A stretch of DNA of 64,000 nucleotides, taken from the NCBI GenBank assembly GCA_902727855.1, contig CACVAS010000170.1, forward strand, positions 1 through 64,000, read 5' to 3'. Positions 50,216 through 59,703 of this stretch are shown here, in pieces; position 1 is the first letter of the stretch, and each line of letters starts with the position of its first letter. The translations under genes were made by a program, and so were the position numbers. Source of the DNA: an uncultured Sulfurovum sp. GTDB taxonomy: Bacteria; Campylobacterota; Campylobacteria; Campylobacterales; Sulfurovaceae. The notes under the pieces were generated by a model. It saw nothing but the letters and a program-made list of their open reading frames with translations, had not been told where the DNA came from and ran no database searches.

Positions 50216-50611
50216 TTATATATATCTCATTTCTTCAAGCTTATCTTTGAATTTTAACACAAAGTATAAAGTTAATAATATTGGTATAATGTAAATGAAG
50301 AGTCTTAAGAAATTAAAATTATTCATAATTGGATAGCTAATTCCTATAAACATTAAAGACACAACGGCTTGCGCAAATAATCCCAAGATTCTTGTGTTTC
50401 GCCTACTACGTCTATCTTTTTCTTTATGAATATTTCTATGTGTGAATTCAAATTTTGTATGAATTATTGAATATATATTCATTGATAAAAATAAATTGAC
50501 AAAGACTATTGTTGAAACTTCTGTTTCGGGTCTCGATAAAAATATCCAAAATGTAAATGGTGCAAATATAGATACAACTATTAAATAAACACAGAACTCC
50601 TTAAATGTCAA
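50216..50611 (-). CDS. Small membrane protein, unknown
   Basis: 131 aa, four predicted TM segments. Confidence 0.5.
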   Translation of the reverse strand: MTFKEFCVYLIVVSIFAPFTFWIFLSRPETEVSTIVFVNLFLSMNIYSIIHTKFEFTHRNIHKEKDRRSRRNTRILGLFAQAVVSLMFIGISYPIMNNFNFLRLFIYIIPILLTLYFVLKFKDKLEEMRYI

Positions 50612-50895
50612 ATCAACTTCCTTTCTAAGCCTAGTAAACTAACTATTTATTTAAGGAACACTTTGTCCCTTTATTATGTTATTTTATTATTAAGAGTATA
50701 TCAAAAATGTTCTAATGTAAATCAAAACATCTCTATAAAATAGTTAATTATTCAAAACCTTATAAAATACTCTATATCGGGATGATTTATAAGGAAATCA
50801 TGAAAGCTAGTCATAAATTGATTTACATTAACTTTATATTAATGATATTGAGATAATATTTCCTTGTAAATAAAAATTATCCTTAAGGAACACAT

Positions 50896-51492
50896 ATGTT
50901 AGTAACTAAAAAAGCTCCAGATTTCACAGCAACAGCTGTCCTTGCAGACGGTCAAATAGTAGAAGATTTTAATCTTATGGACAACCTAGGCGAAAAAGGT
51001 GCCGTACTATTTTTCTATCCACTTGACTTTACTTTTGTTTGTCCTTCAGAAATCATTGCATTTTCTAAAAGAGCAGCAGACTTTAGAGAAAGAGGTGTAA
51101 ATGTTATTGGTGTATCTGTAGATAGCCAATTTTCACACTTCGCATGGAGAGAAACAGCTGTAGAAAATGGTGGTATTGGTAGAGTTGATATGCCACTTGT
51201 AGCTGACCTTTCTAAGCAAATTGCTAGAGACTATGATGTTCTTCTTGACGAAGCAGTAGCACTTAGAGGTTCATTCCTTATTGATGCTGATGGTACAGTA
51301 AGACATGCAGTAATCAATGACCTTCCACTAGGAAGAAACATCGATGAAATGATTAGAATGGTAGATACTATGTTATTTACTAATGAGCATGGTGAAGTAT
51401 GTCCAGCTGGTTGGGTTAAAGGTGATGAAGGTATGACTGCAACAACTGATGGTGTTGCTGAATACCTTGGTAAACATGAGGGTGACCTGTAG
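50896..51492 (+). CDS. 2-Cys peroxiredoxin
   Basis: FFYPLDFTFVCPSEIIAFS and resolving EVCPAGW. Confidence 0.96.
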   Translation: MLVTKKAPDFTATAVLADGQIVEDFNLMDNLGEKGAVLFFYPLDFTFVCPSEIIAFSKRAADFRERGVNVIGVSVDSQFSHFAWRETAVENGGIGRVDMPLVADLSKQIARDYDVLLDEAVALRGSFLIDADGTVRHAVINDLPLGRNIDEMIRMVDTMLFTNEHGEVCPAGWVKGDEGMTATTDGVAEYLGKHEGDL

Positions 51493-51685
51493 TTTACCAG
51501 TGAAGATGTAAGAGTGAATGAAGTTCACGCTTACATTTTTAACACGGACTTCTCTTTCATAGAGAGTTGGCATGTGTTAGCCATGTATTTTCCATTTTCT
51601 AAGTCTATAATTGAGTTTATTATTAGAAGTTCCTTCGAGTTCATTTTGGTAAGTTGAGTTATATAAATAGACTGAAAGGATAGCT

Positions 51686-52108
51686 ATGACAGATTATGCA
51701 ACATTATTAAATCATAATGGATTGAAAGCAACATTTCAACGTACAGCAATTTTAGAGCATATTGAGCAGCATGGACATATGTCTATAGATGCTATCTATG
51801 AAGAAGTAGTTAAGTTATACCCTTCGCTCTCTTTAGCTACAGTGTATAAAAACATTATACTCATGGTAGAAAATTCTGTACTTGTTGAAGTACCCATTAC
51901 AGGAAAAAAATCTAAATATGAATTAACAAAGTCAGATCATATACATTTAGTTTGTACAGAATGTGGAGAAGTAGAGGACAAACCTCATAATAGTAATGCG
52001 GATGATATTTTTAACTCTATGACACAACAAGAAAACTTTTCACTCTCAAAACAGCAAATTAATCTTTATGGTGTGTGTGTACACTGTAGTAATAAGATGG
52101 CTTCTTAA
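51686..52108 (+). CDS. Fur-family regulator (PerR-like)
   Basis: GLKATFQRTAILEHI...SLATVYKNI...DHIHLVCTECGEVED...CVHC. Confidence 0.93.
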   Translation: MTDYATLLNHNGLKATFQRTAILEHIEQHGHMSIDAIYEEVVKLYPSLSLATVYKNIILMVENSVLVEVPITGKKSKYELTKSDHIHLVCTECGEVEDKPHNSNADDIFNSMTQQENFSLSKQQINLYGVCVHCSNKMAS

Positions 52109-52383
52109 AATTTAAAAATAACTTTGTATTGAAGTTCTTTTTGTGACAGGTGACCAAAGTCTCTGCTATCTATGCTGTAGGGATTTGTACCCTCTACAAA
52201 ATAGCCATTTTTTTCTATATGTTTTACCTTTTTTACCATGAGACCATGGGACTTTTTTTGAAATACAATCATATCATCTACTTTGATTTTTGTTGAAGCA
52301 AAAATTTTACGGCAAATAACCCTCTCACCATTTTTTAAAAATGGATAGAGAGAGTCACCGGATATTTTAAACAGTTGAAGCAT
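52105..52383 (-). CDS. sodX: S24/S26-type nickel-SOD maturation protease
   Basis: ISGDSLYPFLKNGERVICRK...KVDDMIVFQKKSHGLMVKKV; start overlaps the sodN stop. Confidence 0.82.
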   Translation of the reverse strand: MLQLFKISGDSLYPFLKNGERVICRKIFASTKIKVDDMIVFQKKSHGLMVKKVKHIEKNGYFVEGTNPYSIDSRDFGHLSQKELQYKVIFKF

Positions 52384-52841
52384 TAAAGTACTGGGTAGAC
52401 TACATCTTCATTTGGAGCATAAGGTGATTTTGCTACTTTAGTTTTAACACCTTTGATTTTCCAAAAAATCTCTGCAAATTTGTTCACTTCTGCCAAGAGT
52501 TCCATAGCTTTGTCACGAGAAGCATGTTGTTTAGCCGCACCACCAAGCATCATAATATTGTGCACAATAGTGTGAATTTCTGGGTTTTCAGCAATTTGTG
52601 GAGGTTTAATAAAATCACCCCAAATGATACGTATCTCTTCTTTACATTTGATTGCTTCTGTCTCTTTTACCGCTACATAGCGAGCCATATTATTATGGTA
52701 AGCTGTATCGTGTTTAGGTTCTGCGGCTAACATAAGGTCAACCATTCTGATTACCGAAAGTGCCGCTATTTGAGCTGCACTTGGGTCATAAATACCACAA
52801 GGAACATCACAGTGTGCTTTTACTTCTTTTAATTTAAACAT
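52383..52841 (-). CDS. sodN: Nickel superoxide dismutase precursor
   Basis: Short propeptide MFKLKEVKA followed by the Ni-hook HCDVPCGIYDP. Confidence 0.95.
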   Translation of the reverse strand: MFKLKEVKAHCDVPCGIYDPSAAQIAALSVIRMVDLMLAAEPKHDTAYHNNMARYVAVKETEAIKCKEEIRIIWGDFIKPPQIAENPEIHTIVHNIMMLGGAAKQHASRDKAMELLAEVNKFAEIFWKIKGVKTKVAKSPYAPNEDVVYPVL

Positions 52842-52888
52842 TTTTTATCCTTTTTATTTGTTATGGCTTCTGCTGCCAACTTAAAACA

Positions 52889-53410
52889 CTATAGATGTTC
52901 TAAGTTGGCAGTAGAAGCACCTCTTTGCTCGAGTAGTGTTATCATGTTCTTTTTGTCATAGATATATGCATAATCTAGTGCTGTATTGTGATGTGCATCA
53001 ACAGATTCAATATTTAGACCAGCATCTAAAAGTATATTGATAATCTTAGGGTTACTCTTATAAACAGCATAATGCAATGAAGGCAAATTATCTGTAATAA
53101 GCTCATCTATTGGATACTTTAAAGTGGTGAGTACATCGAGTATATCTGTATGTCCATGATGTATAGTCCAAAAAAGTGCTGAACGATTTTTTGTATCTCT
53201 AAGTTTCATATCTATACCGTATTCATATAAAGATCTTAAATCTTTATATTTATTTAAAGAGATGAGTTCAAAAAGTAAGCACCAACCGTCTTTTGACTGA
53301 TAGTTTATATTTGCACCATTATAAAGCAGTTGATGAATGGTATGAATATCATTTACATTGAGTACTAGTTCTGCGCTAAGAGCATCATTTAATGTATTAT
53401 TACATGACAT
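52889..53410 (-). CDS. Ankyrin-repeat protein
   Basis: Repeats such as NKNRSALFWTIHHGHTDILDVL, NLPSLHYAVYKSNPKIINILLDAGLNIESVDAHHNTALDYA. Confidence 0.88.
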   Translation of the reverse strand: MSCNNTLNDALSAELVLNVNDIHTIHQLLYNGANINYQSKDGWCLLFELISLNKYKDLRSLYEYGIDMKLRDTKNRSALFWTIHHGHTDILDVLTTLKYPIDELITDNLPSLHYAVYKSNPKIINILLDAGLNIESVDAHHNTALDYAYIYDKKNMITLLEQRGASTANLEHL

Positions 53411-54041
53411 TTGAGATTCCAGATAAATTGTAGGTACTAATGAGTACAGAGGTTAACCCTACTGTAAATATACCATATCGTAGTGCATTGGCTGATTGTA
53501 AAAAGTTTGTGTTAATTAAATAGATAAAATAACCAAAGAGTAAAAATACAATACTCACACCCACGATAAAAGCTAGCACCATGTCTAATCCGACTGATTG
53601 ATGAGAAACAACACTAAGTGTAACAAGCATACCACGTATACCTCCTACACCCATAAGTAGTCCCAGTGTAACAAGTAAACTTTTATCATGGAAGTGAGCA
53701 TCTTTATAGTAAATATGTATATGTTTATGCGAATCATGTTCATGATTGTCAATACGAATTTTATTAGTAATTGCCAAATAGATAAGATAGAGACCCATGA
53801 GAAGTATGACACCAGAAGAGATAACATCTCCATATTCTAATAGACTATCATCTGCAATTTCACTTACAAAGAGTGCAAGTAAGTAGAGCATGAGCCCATG
53901 GCCTGCTGCAAATAAGAGACTGAGCAAAAATGTCTCTTTCTTTTTTTTGCCTATAGAAAATAATGCAATAGCAGAAAGGTGATCTGGACCTAATGCATGT
54001 AATACACCATAGTAAAGAATAATGAGGAGAGAAAATTCCAT
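53400..54041 (-). CDS. NicO/NiCoT-type nickel permease
   Basis: HALGPDH (HX4DH nickel-permease motif) and a His-rich loop DNHEHDSHKHIHIYYKDAHFHD. Confidence 0.75.
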   Translation of the reverse strand: MEFSLLIILYYGVLHALGPDHLSAIALFSIGKKKKETFLLSLLFAAGHGLMLYLLALFVSEIADDSLLEYGDVISSGVILLMGLYLIYLAITNKIRIDNHEHDSHKHIHIYYKDAHFHDKSLLVTLGLLMGVGGIRGMLVTLSVVSHQSVGLDMVLAFIVGVSIVFLLFGYFIYLINTNFLQSANALRYGIFTVGLTSVLISTYNLSGISNVM

Positions 54042-54191
54042 AAAGTCACTTTTGTAATTTTTTAATATCTTTAAATCAAGTATATGTATTTAATAATAAA
54101 ACTAAACTTAATAAATATGTATTTTAGATAAATAAGATAAAAAATATCTTATTTATGGAAGGGTGTCAGATAAGAGATTTACTTTACTAGA

Positions 54192-54878
54192 CTATTTGAA
54201 GAGTGATGAACCAACACGAATAAGGTTTGAGCCACATTTAATTGCAAGAGTGTAATCCGAACTCATACCCATGGAACATATGCTAGCACCTTCATTTTTC
54301 AGTTTTTCATAGATGTTGTGTGTCGTTTCAAAACTTTTTTGTATACGTTTTTCATCTTTTGTGTGTGCACCAATGGTCATTACACCTTTTAAGTTTATGT
54401 GTGGACAAGACTCTTTGATTTGTTGGTAAATATCAAATGCTTCGTCTGGTTTTACCCCTGACTTTTTGGCTTCTGCTGCTGCATTGATTTGTAACAAACA
54501 ATTCATTTTTGTCTCTTTGCTTACAAGTTTTTTATTGAGCTCTGTTGCTAGATTCATACTATCTAACGATTGCATAAGGTTAGGACGAAGGTCTATAAGA
54601 TTATTAATTTTATTTTTTTGTAGGGAACCTATCATGTGCCACTCTAAAGGCAATTCCTCTAATGCTCCCATACGTTCTTTAAGTTGTTGGACTTGATTTT
54701 CACCAAAGGCACGTTGACCTAATGCATAGAGTGTAGATATATTGTCAACTTCAGTGTATTTACCCACAGCAATGAGTTGCACAATATGGTGTTCACTTAC
54801 AGTAATACGCGCTTTTTCTATATTCCAGATGACTTCGTCTAGGTTTCTTCTTAAGTGTTCTTTGTCAAGTAGTGCCAT
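54192..54878 (-). CDS. yggS: PLP-binding homeostasis protein (YggS/PLPBP)
   Basis: LIAVGKYTEVD, FGENQVQQLKERM, WHMIGSLQKNK, MGMSSDYTLAIKCGSNLIRVGSSLF. Confidence 0.93.
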   Translation of the reverse strand: MALLDKEHLRRNLDEVIWNIEKARITVSEHHIVQLIAVGKYTEVDNISTLYALGQRAFGENQVQQLKERMGALEELPLEWHMIGSLQKNKINNLIDLRPNLMQSLDSMNLATELNKKLVSKETKMNCLLQINAAAEAKKSGVKPDEAFDIYQQIKESCPHINLKGVMTIGAHTKDEKRIQKSFETTHNIYEKLKNEGASICSMGMSSDYTLAIKCGSNLIRVGSSLFK

Positions 54879-55937
54879 TTAGTTTGCTCCCCAAATTCTA
54901 TTAATATCATTATACAATCCCAATAGCATTAAAGAGATTAGTATTGACCAACCAAATAGTGTAATAGCAATCATGCTTTTTTCGCTGGCAGTTTTTCCTG
55001 TAAACATTTCATAAAGATTGAACATGATATGCCCACCATCAAGTGCTGGTATAGGTAGTAGGTTAAGCACCCCTAGGTTAACTGAAATGAGTGCAGTAAA
55101 GAAAAATAGAGCGGTAATACCAGCAGCACTTGCTTTAGAAGTCACATCGACAATAGTAATCACACCACTTAAGTTTTCTGCACCAATAACACCAGTGATA
55201 AGTTTTTGTATAGATTGTACAATCATAAAGGAAGCTCTTTTTGTCTCATCCCAGGCATACTGCAGGCTCTCAATAGGTCCAAAAGTTATTGTTTCTTGTA
55301 CGCCTGAGGAAGTTATACCAATAATACGTCTTGTAATAGTTTCACCAAACATATTTTTATCTTCAATTACTTTAGGTGTGAGTTGAAGTGATAGAAGCAT
55401 ATTATCACGTTCAATTGTCATGAAAAGATCACCATCTTTAGCATCAATGATAGGACTAATATCATCCCAAAACCTAATGGGATTGCCATTGATTTGTGTA
55501 ATTTTATCATTTGGTTGTAGTCCTGAAGCAAGTGCAGGTGTATTTTCTCCTACCGTACCAATAGAGGGAAGAAGTTTAGGTACACCAATATTTGCTATGG
55601 CAACGTAGAGTAGAAAGGCCAATAGAAAGTTTGCAAAGGGACCTGCAAGTAGTATGACAATTCTTTGCCAAGGTTTTTTTGCATTGTATGAATCTGTATC
55701 ATAGGAAATTCTTGTAGGGTCAGTATCGTCTTGACCTTTCATTTGTACATAGCCACCCAATGGAATAGCAGAGATACTCCACTGCGTAGTGCCTATAGTA
55801 CGAGAGTAGAGTTTTTTACCAAATCCTATACTAAAAACATTCACTTGCACACCAAAATAGCGTGCAGCAGTAAAATGTCCAAGTTCATGAAAAAAGATAA
55901 GTATTGATAAAACAAGTATAGCAATTATGATACCCAA
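54879..55937 (-). CDS. rseP: Site-2 protease RseP (M50)
   Basis: FFHELGHFTAAR; PDZ domain; LLPIPALDGGHI. Confidence 0.94.
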   Translation of the reverse strand: MGIIIAILVLSILIFFHELGHFTAARYFGVQVNVFSIGFGKKLYSRTIGTTQWSISAIPLGGYVQMKGQDDTDPTRISYDTDSYNAKKPWQRIVILLAGPFANFLLAFLLYVAIANIGVPKLLPSIGTVGENTPALASGLQPNDKITQINGNPIRFWDDISPIIDAKDGDLFMTIERDNMLLSLQLTPKVIEDKNMFGETITRRIIGITSSGVQETITFGPIESLQYAWDETKRASFMIVQSIQKLITGVIGAENLSGVITIVDVTSKASAAGITALFFFTALISVNLGVLNLLPIPALDGGHIMFNLYEMFTGKTASEKSMIAITLFGWSILISLMLLGLYNDINRIWGAN

Positions 55938-56050
55938 AGGAGTTCCTCATTTTTTGATAATTATAACGAATAATTGATTTATATTAAAGATAATGTTAAA
56001 GATATTTGATAAAATATATGATTAGTTTAAGTTAAAAGGATAACTACATA

Positions 56051-57100
56051 ATGAGCCAAGAGAATAATATAGCAGATGAGATAAAAGATGAGAGTATTCA
56101 AGACAATAATGTTGAAGAACAGATAGAGATTGTTGATGAAATAGAAGAAGAGACCTATAGTGATACTAAGGTTGCAAAAACGGTACAAGCAAAAAAGATT
56201 ATTGAAGAGACAAAAAGTATTGTTGAAGTTTCAGATGGTGATACTGCAAACTGTAAACAACTTCTTGAAAATGACATACGTGATTATGAAAGAGCACGTA
56301 AAGCACTCTATGAGGGTGGATTGCGTGATGTTAGGTCGTTGTTGTCAAAACTTGGACATACAAAAATTGATGAAGGTGATCAAATAGAAGAAGAAGTAGT
56401 CATTTTTGAAGCACAAAAAGATGAAAACATTATAAAATTAAAAGATGTAAGTTCTGGAAGATTTTCTGCATTGATATTGGCACTCTTAGCAGGTGTTTCA
56501 ACTTTTATGGGTTTAGTATATGTTGCAACTGAGAAGATGAATATGGTATTAGATATAACAAAAATACCGAGTAACGATAAAGTCAATGAGATAGGTGCTA
56601 CGATTGCTACCTTAGTGGGTTTGAAAGAAGATTTCAATTTTGGTGCCATAGTCAGTGCAGTAGCAGTATTATTGGTGATGTTTATTGTTTATAAATTGAG
56701 AGTCGGTTTAAAGAGTGGTAGTAATTTACGTTTTGCCAATAAGCAGATGGAAAATGCACAAAACTATATTACCGATAGAACCAACTGTAAAATTGAGATG
56801 GAAAAAGTTGATTTACATATCACAGAAGCAATACAAACGCTTGCAGATTATCAAGTAGTACTTAATGAACAACATGCAAAATTGGTACGTATAAAGCATT
56901 TTGAAGGTACTGCACCGAGTCTTACTTCATATCATTCAAAGTCAGTTGAAGAGATGAACTACACACAATATCTTGTCGAAAATATTTCAAGTTTTGTCAT
57001 TAAACCTATGTCTGATGATGGTAAATTGTCTGATGAAAGTGCTTCGCTCTTAGCCAATGCAAAAGAAACTATGAAAGAAGCATTAAAACGATTTATTTAG
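56051..57100 (+). CDS. Conserved two-TM membrane protein, unknown
   Basis: Acidic N-terminus, TM segments LILALLAGVSTFMGLVYVA and AIVSAVAVLLVMFIVY, coiled C-terminus. Confidence 0.6.
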   Translation: MSQENNIADEIKDESIQDNNVEEQIEIVDEIEEETYSDTKVAKTVQAKKIIEETKSIVEVSDGDTANCKQLLENDIRDYERARKALYEGGLRDVRSLLSKLGHTKIDEGDQIEEEVVIFEAQKDENIIKLKDVSSGRFSALILALLAGVSTFMGLVYVATEKMNMVLDITKIPSNDKVNEIGATIATLVGLKEDFNFGAIVSAVAVLLVMFIVYKLRVGLKSGSNLRFANKQMENAQNYITDRTNCKIEMEKVDLHITEAIQTLADYQVVLNEQHAKLVRIKHFEGTAPSLTSYHSKSVEEMNYTQYLVENISSFVIKPMSDDGKLSDESASLLANAKETMKEALKRFI

Positions 57101-57101
57101 C

Positions 57102-57650
57102 CTAAACCGTATATTTTGTGTGCTTAAAAAAGTCTCTAACATACTCATAACCAGAGTAAAGTGTTAGAGCAACTGCAAACCACAATAGCAGTTCCGCACC
57201 TGGCCACTGCATAAGCAAAAAGCCAATAGCAATCATCTGAACCACCGTTTTAACCTTACCCATCCAACTGGCACTAATATCTATATTTTCTGCTACAGCT
57301 GAAACCCTAAGGCCAGTGATAAATAGTTCTCTTGTAAGGATTAAAAATATTGCCCACGCAGATGCTAAATCAATCATCATTAGCCCTAAAAATGCTGCGA
57401 GCGTTAACATTTTATCTGCCAAGGGGTCAAGTATTTTTCCAAGTGTCGTAATTTGGTCAAAAGTTCGTGCAATGTAACCATCAAAAAAATCAGTTGCACT
57501 GGCTATAACAAAAATAAACGCTGCAAAATAATTGAGCCATGTTTGATGAATACCATGAAAAATAGAGGCATCTTGATTTACAAGAAAGAAAAACATAACA
57601 GGTGCTAGTAATAAACGTATAAATGCTAAAGTATTTGGTATATTGAACAT
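57102..57650 (-). CDS. pgsA: CDP-diacylglycerol-glycerol-3-phosphate 3-phosphatidyltransferase
   Basis: ATDFFDGYIARTFDQITTLGKILDPLADKML. Confidence 0.94.
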   Translation of the reverse strand: MFNIPNTLAFIRLLLAPVMFFFLVNQDASIFHGIHQTWLNYFAAFIFVIASATDFFDGYIARTFDQITTLGKILDPLADKMLTLAAFLGLMMIDLASAWAIFLILTRELFITGLRVSAVAENIDISASWMGKVKTVVQMIAIGFLLMQWPGAELLLWFAVALTLYSGYEYVRDFFKHTKYTV

Positions 57651-57663
57651 TGTTTCTCTACTT

Positions 57664-58422
57664 TTAAAGTTTTTTTGACAAGACAGCCATCACTTTTTTA
57701 TATCTGCCAACTTCGAGTTTTTTTGCAACATAGACTTTTTGATTTTTTGCTACAGAAGAAGGATAGTTAGACTCAATAATAATGTAGTAAGAGCCCTCTG
57801 CTATACCATAAAATGCGAAATTTTGTTCCAAGTTTAAATGGGTTTTGTTGATATATTTTACAAGTGTACTCTGTGTTAAAGCATTATATTTATTTTTTAG
57901 ATAATAGTTTTCATACCATCGTGTGACAGAATCAGTTACAGGTAAAATATAAATGGCTGATTCATTGAGTTTAATTTTTTGCCCAGATTGTGTCAAATAT
58001 ATTACATGACCATGGATTTCCGATGTACCAAACTTATGATATGTTTTATCAATAGCTTGAAAATTGAGTTGTTGGGTATTAAGATTTATTAATGGTTTTC
58101 TTCTATTGGTATGTAGATTATGTTTTTTTATTTTTTTAGCAATAGGTTTTTGTTTAAACTGTATTGGAGAAACTTTTTTTATCTCTTTATCTTCTATCTT
58201 TTTATCTTTTTGCTTTTTTACGATAGATTTTTTTTGTTCTTTTTGTACAGCATTTTTCATACGAGTAAGATCACTTGTAGTGTTTTTTTTGTCTTTTTTA
58301 AGATCAGATACACTTTGGGCTGTTACAGTTTGCGTTTGTTTGTTTATACTAAGTTTATGTCCTCTTTCTGCACAAGCAGAGAAGAAGAGGATTGAGGTGA
58401 GTAAAAAGATATGTTTAAACAT
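57664..58422 (-). CDS. Lysine-rich putative lipoprotein
   Basis: Lipobox LFFSACAERGHKL; low-complexity KKK-rich middle. Confidence 0.6.
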   Translation of the reverse strand: MFKHIFLLTSILFFSACAERGHKLSINKQTQTVTAQSVSDLKKDKKNTTSDLTRMKNAVQKEQKKSIVKKQKDKKIEDKEIKKVSPIQFKQKPIAKKIKKHNLHTNRRKPLINLNTQQLNFQAIDKTYHKFGTSEIHGHVIYLTQSGQKIKLNESAIYILPVTDSVTRWYENYYLKNKYNALTQSTLVKYINKTHLNLEQNFAFYGIAEGSYYIIIESNYPSSVAKNQKVYVAKKLEVGRYKKVMAVLSKKL

Positions 58423-58464
58423 TAAAAATTCCTAAATTCAATAAGGAGATATCTCTTGAGACGA

Positions 58465-58782
58465 TTATAAAAGAATAATAACAAGTCCAATAGCAATTAC
58501 AAAAAATCCTGAAATATTATTTTTGACTTCATCACTAATTTCAAATAGTTCAAATGAAGTTTCATCAGGATTATAAACATTGTTGGTGTCAAGAGAATCA
58601 GGTAATGTATCTGTACTATTTATTTCTGTGTCACTCTTCATAGAAGTATTATCTATAGTAGACTGTTTAAATGTAGGTACTTGTTGTAACTGTATTGTAT
58701 AGCCTCTTTCAACACAGCCAGTAAAAATGAGTGTAACCAATAGTGTGAGTATAAAGTTAATTAAGGTACTTTTTTTTATCAT
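58465..58782 (-). CDS. Putative lipoprotein with C-terminal TM
   Basis: Lipobox LIFTGCVERGYTIQL; C-terminal NISGFFVIAIGLVIILL. Confidence 0.55.
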   Translation of the reverse strand: MIKKSTLINFILTLLVTLIFTGCVERGYTIQLQQVPTFKQSTIDNTSMKSDTEINSTDTLPDSLDTNNVYNPDETSFELFEISDEVKNNISGFFVIAIGLVIILL

Positions 58783-58942
58783 GATTTTAGTTCCTCGTAA
58801 CGTAGAGTGTTTTTATTGCTGTAATTTTAGCGTATAGTTTGTAAAAGTTTGATTTAGTGGCCTCAGTAAGGTAGTTTTTAACTAAGAAATAATACAATTA
58901 TTGGAAGAAATCAAGAGTGAAATTATTTAGGGAGTTTTTAAT

Positions 58943-59539
58943 ATGAATAAAACATTAAGTATGGTGGCTATCTTAGCTATCTCAGGAAATATAGCATATG
59001 CGGGTGGAGATATTTATCAGCCTATAGATGTGATGCCAGAAAAAGAAGTTATAGTCGTAGATGATAACGTCAAGTATGATGGTTTCTATATGGGTGCAGC
59101 ATTAAGTTATGCACGTATGAATCAAGCTGTTGAGTTAAGAAGTCATGCATTAACAATTGTTGGTGGATATTATTTTAATCAATACGTTGGTATTGAGGCA
59201 CGTTATACAACTACACTCACTGATGTTTATGAAGACAGAGGACGAATTGTTGTAAAAACAGAAGATGATTTAAGTAATGTGGGTCTTTATGTAAAACCTA
59301 TGTATAACATTACTACTGGATTCTCTGCATATGGTTTAGCAGGATATGGTAAAGCTGAAGCTGGAGATCTTGAAGAGAGTGGTTTCCAATGGGGTATTGG
59401 TACAAAGTATGAACTTGCAAATGGCATGGGACTCTTTGTTGATTTCATGAGCCTTTACAACGGTGAAAACTTTGACGGTACAAACGTAAAAGATTCATTC
59501 TTCTCGTACTCAAGTGCTGGTGTAACATACACTTTCTAA
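58943..59539 (+). CDS. OmpA-like 8-stranded beta-barrel outer-membrane protein
   Basis: Signal peptide; YDGFYMGAALSYA...YFNQYVGIEARY...SAYGLAGYGKAE...FFSYSSAGVTYTF. Confidence 0.85.
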   Translation: MNKTLSMVAILAISGNIAYAGGDIYQPIDVMPEKEVIVVDDNVKYDGFYMGAALSYARMNQAVELRSHALTIVGGYYFNQYVGIEARYTTTLTDVYEDRGRIVVKTEDDLSNVGLYVKPMYNITTGFSAYGLAGYGKAEAGDLEESGFQWGIGTKYELANGMGLFVDFMSLYNGENFDGTNVKDSFFSYSSAGVTYTF

Positions 59540-59703
59540 AATATAACTCTTCTTTACTAAGGTAGGCTATCTTTTCACTGTAGTCTACCTACCTACATAT
59601 ATAGATAATACACTTTTTATTTTTTTATTTTTTAATTAGATTTTTTCAGTAAGTTGTTCGGCGATACATAATGTGACAAGTGTCACATATAATGTAAATC
59701 ATG

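Noticed and set aside
58064-58435. Overlapping plus-strand Phe/Cys-rich ORFs (123 and 91 aa)
   Set aside because: Reverse complement of the Lys-rich low-complexity part of a lipoprotein gene.
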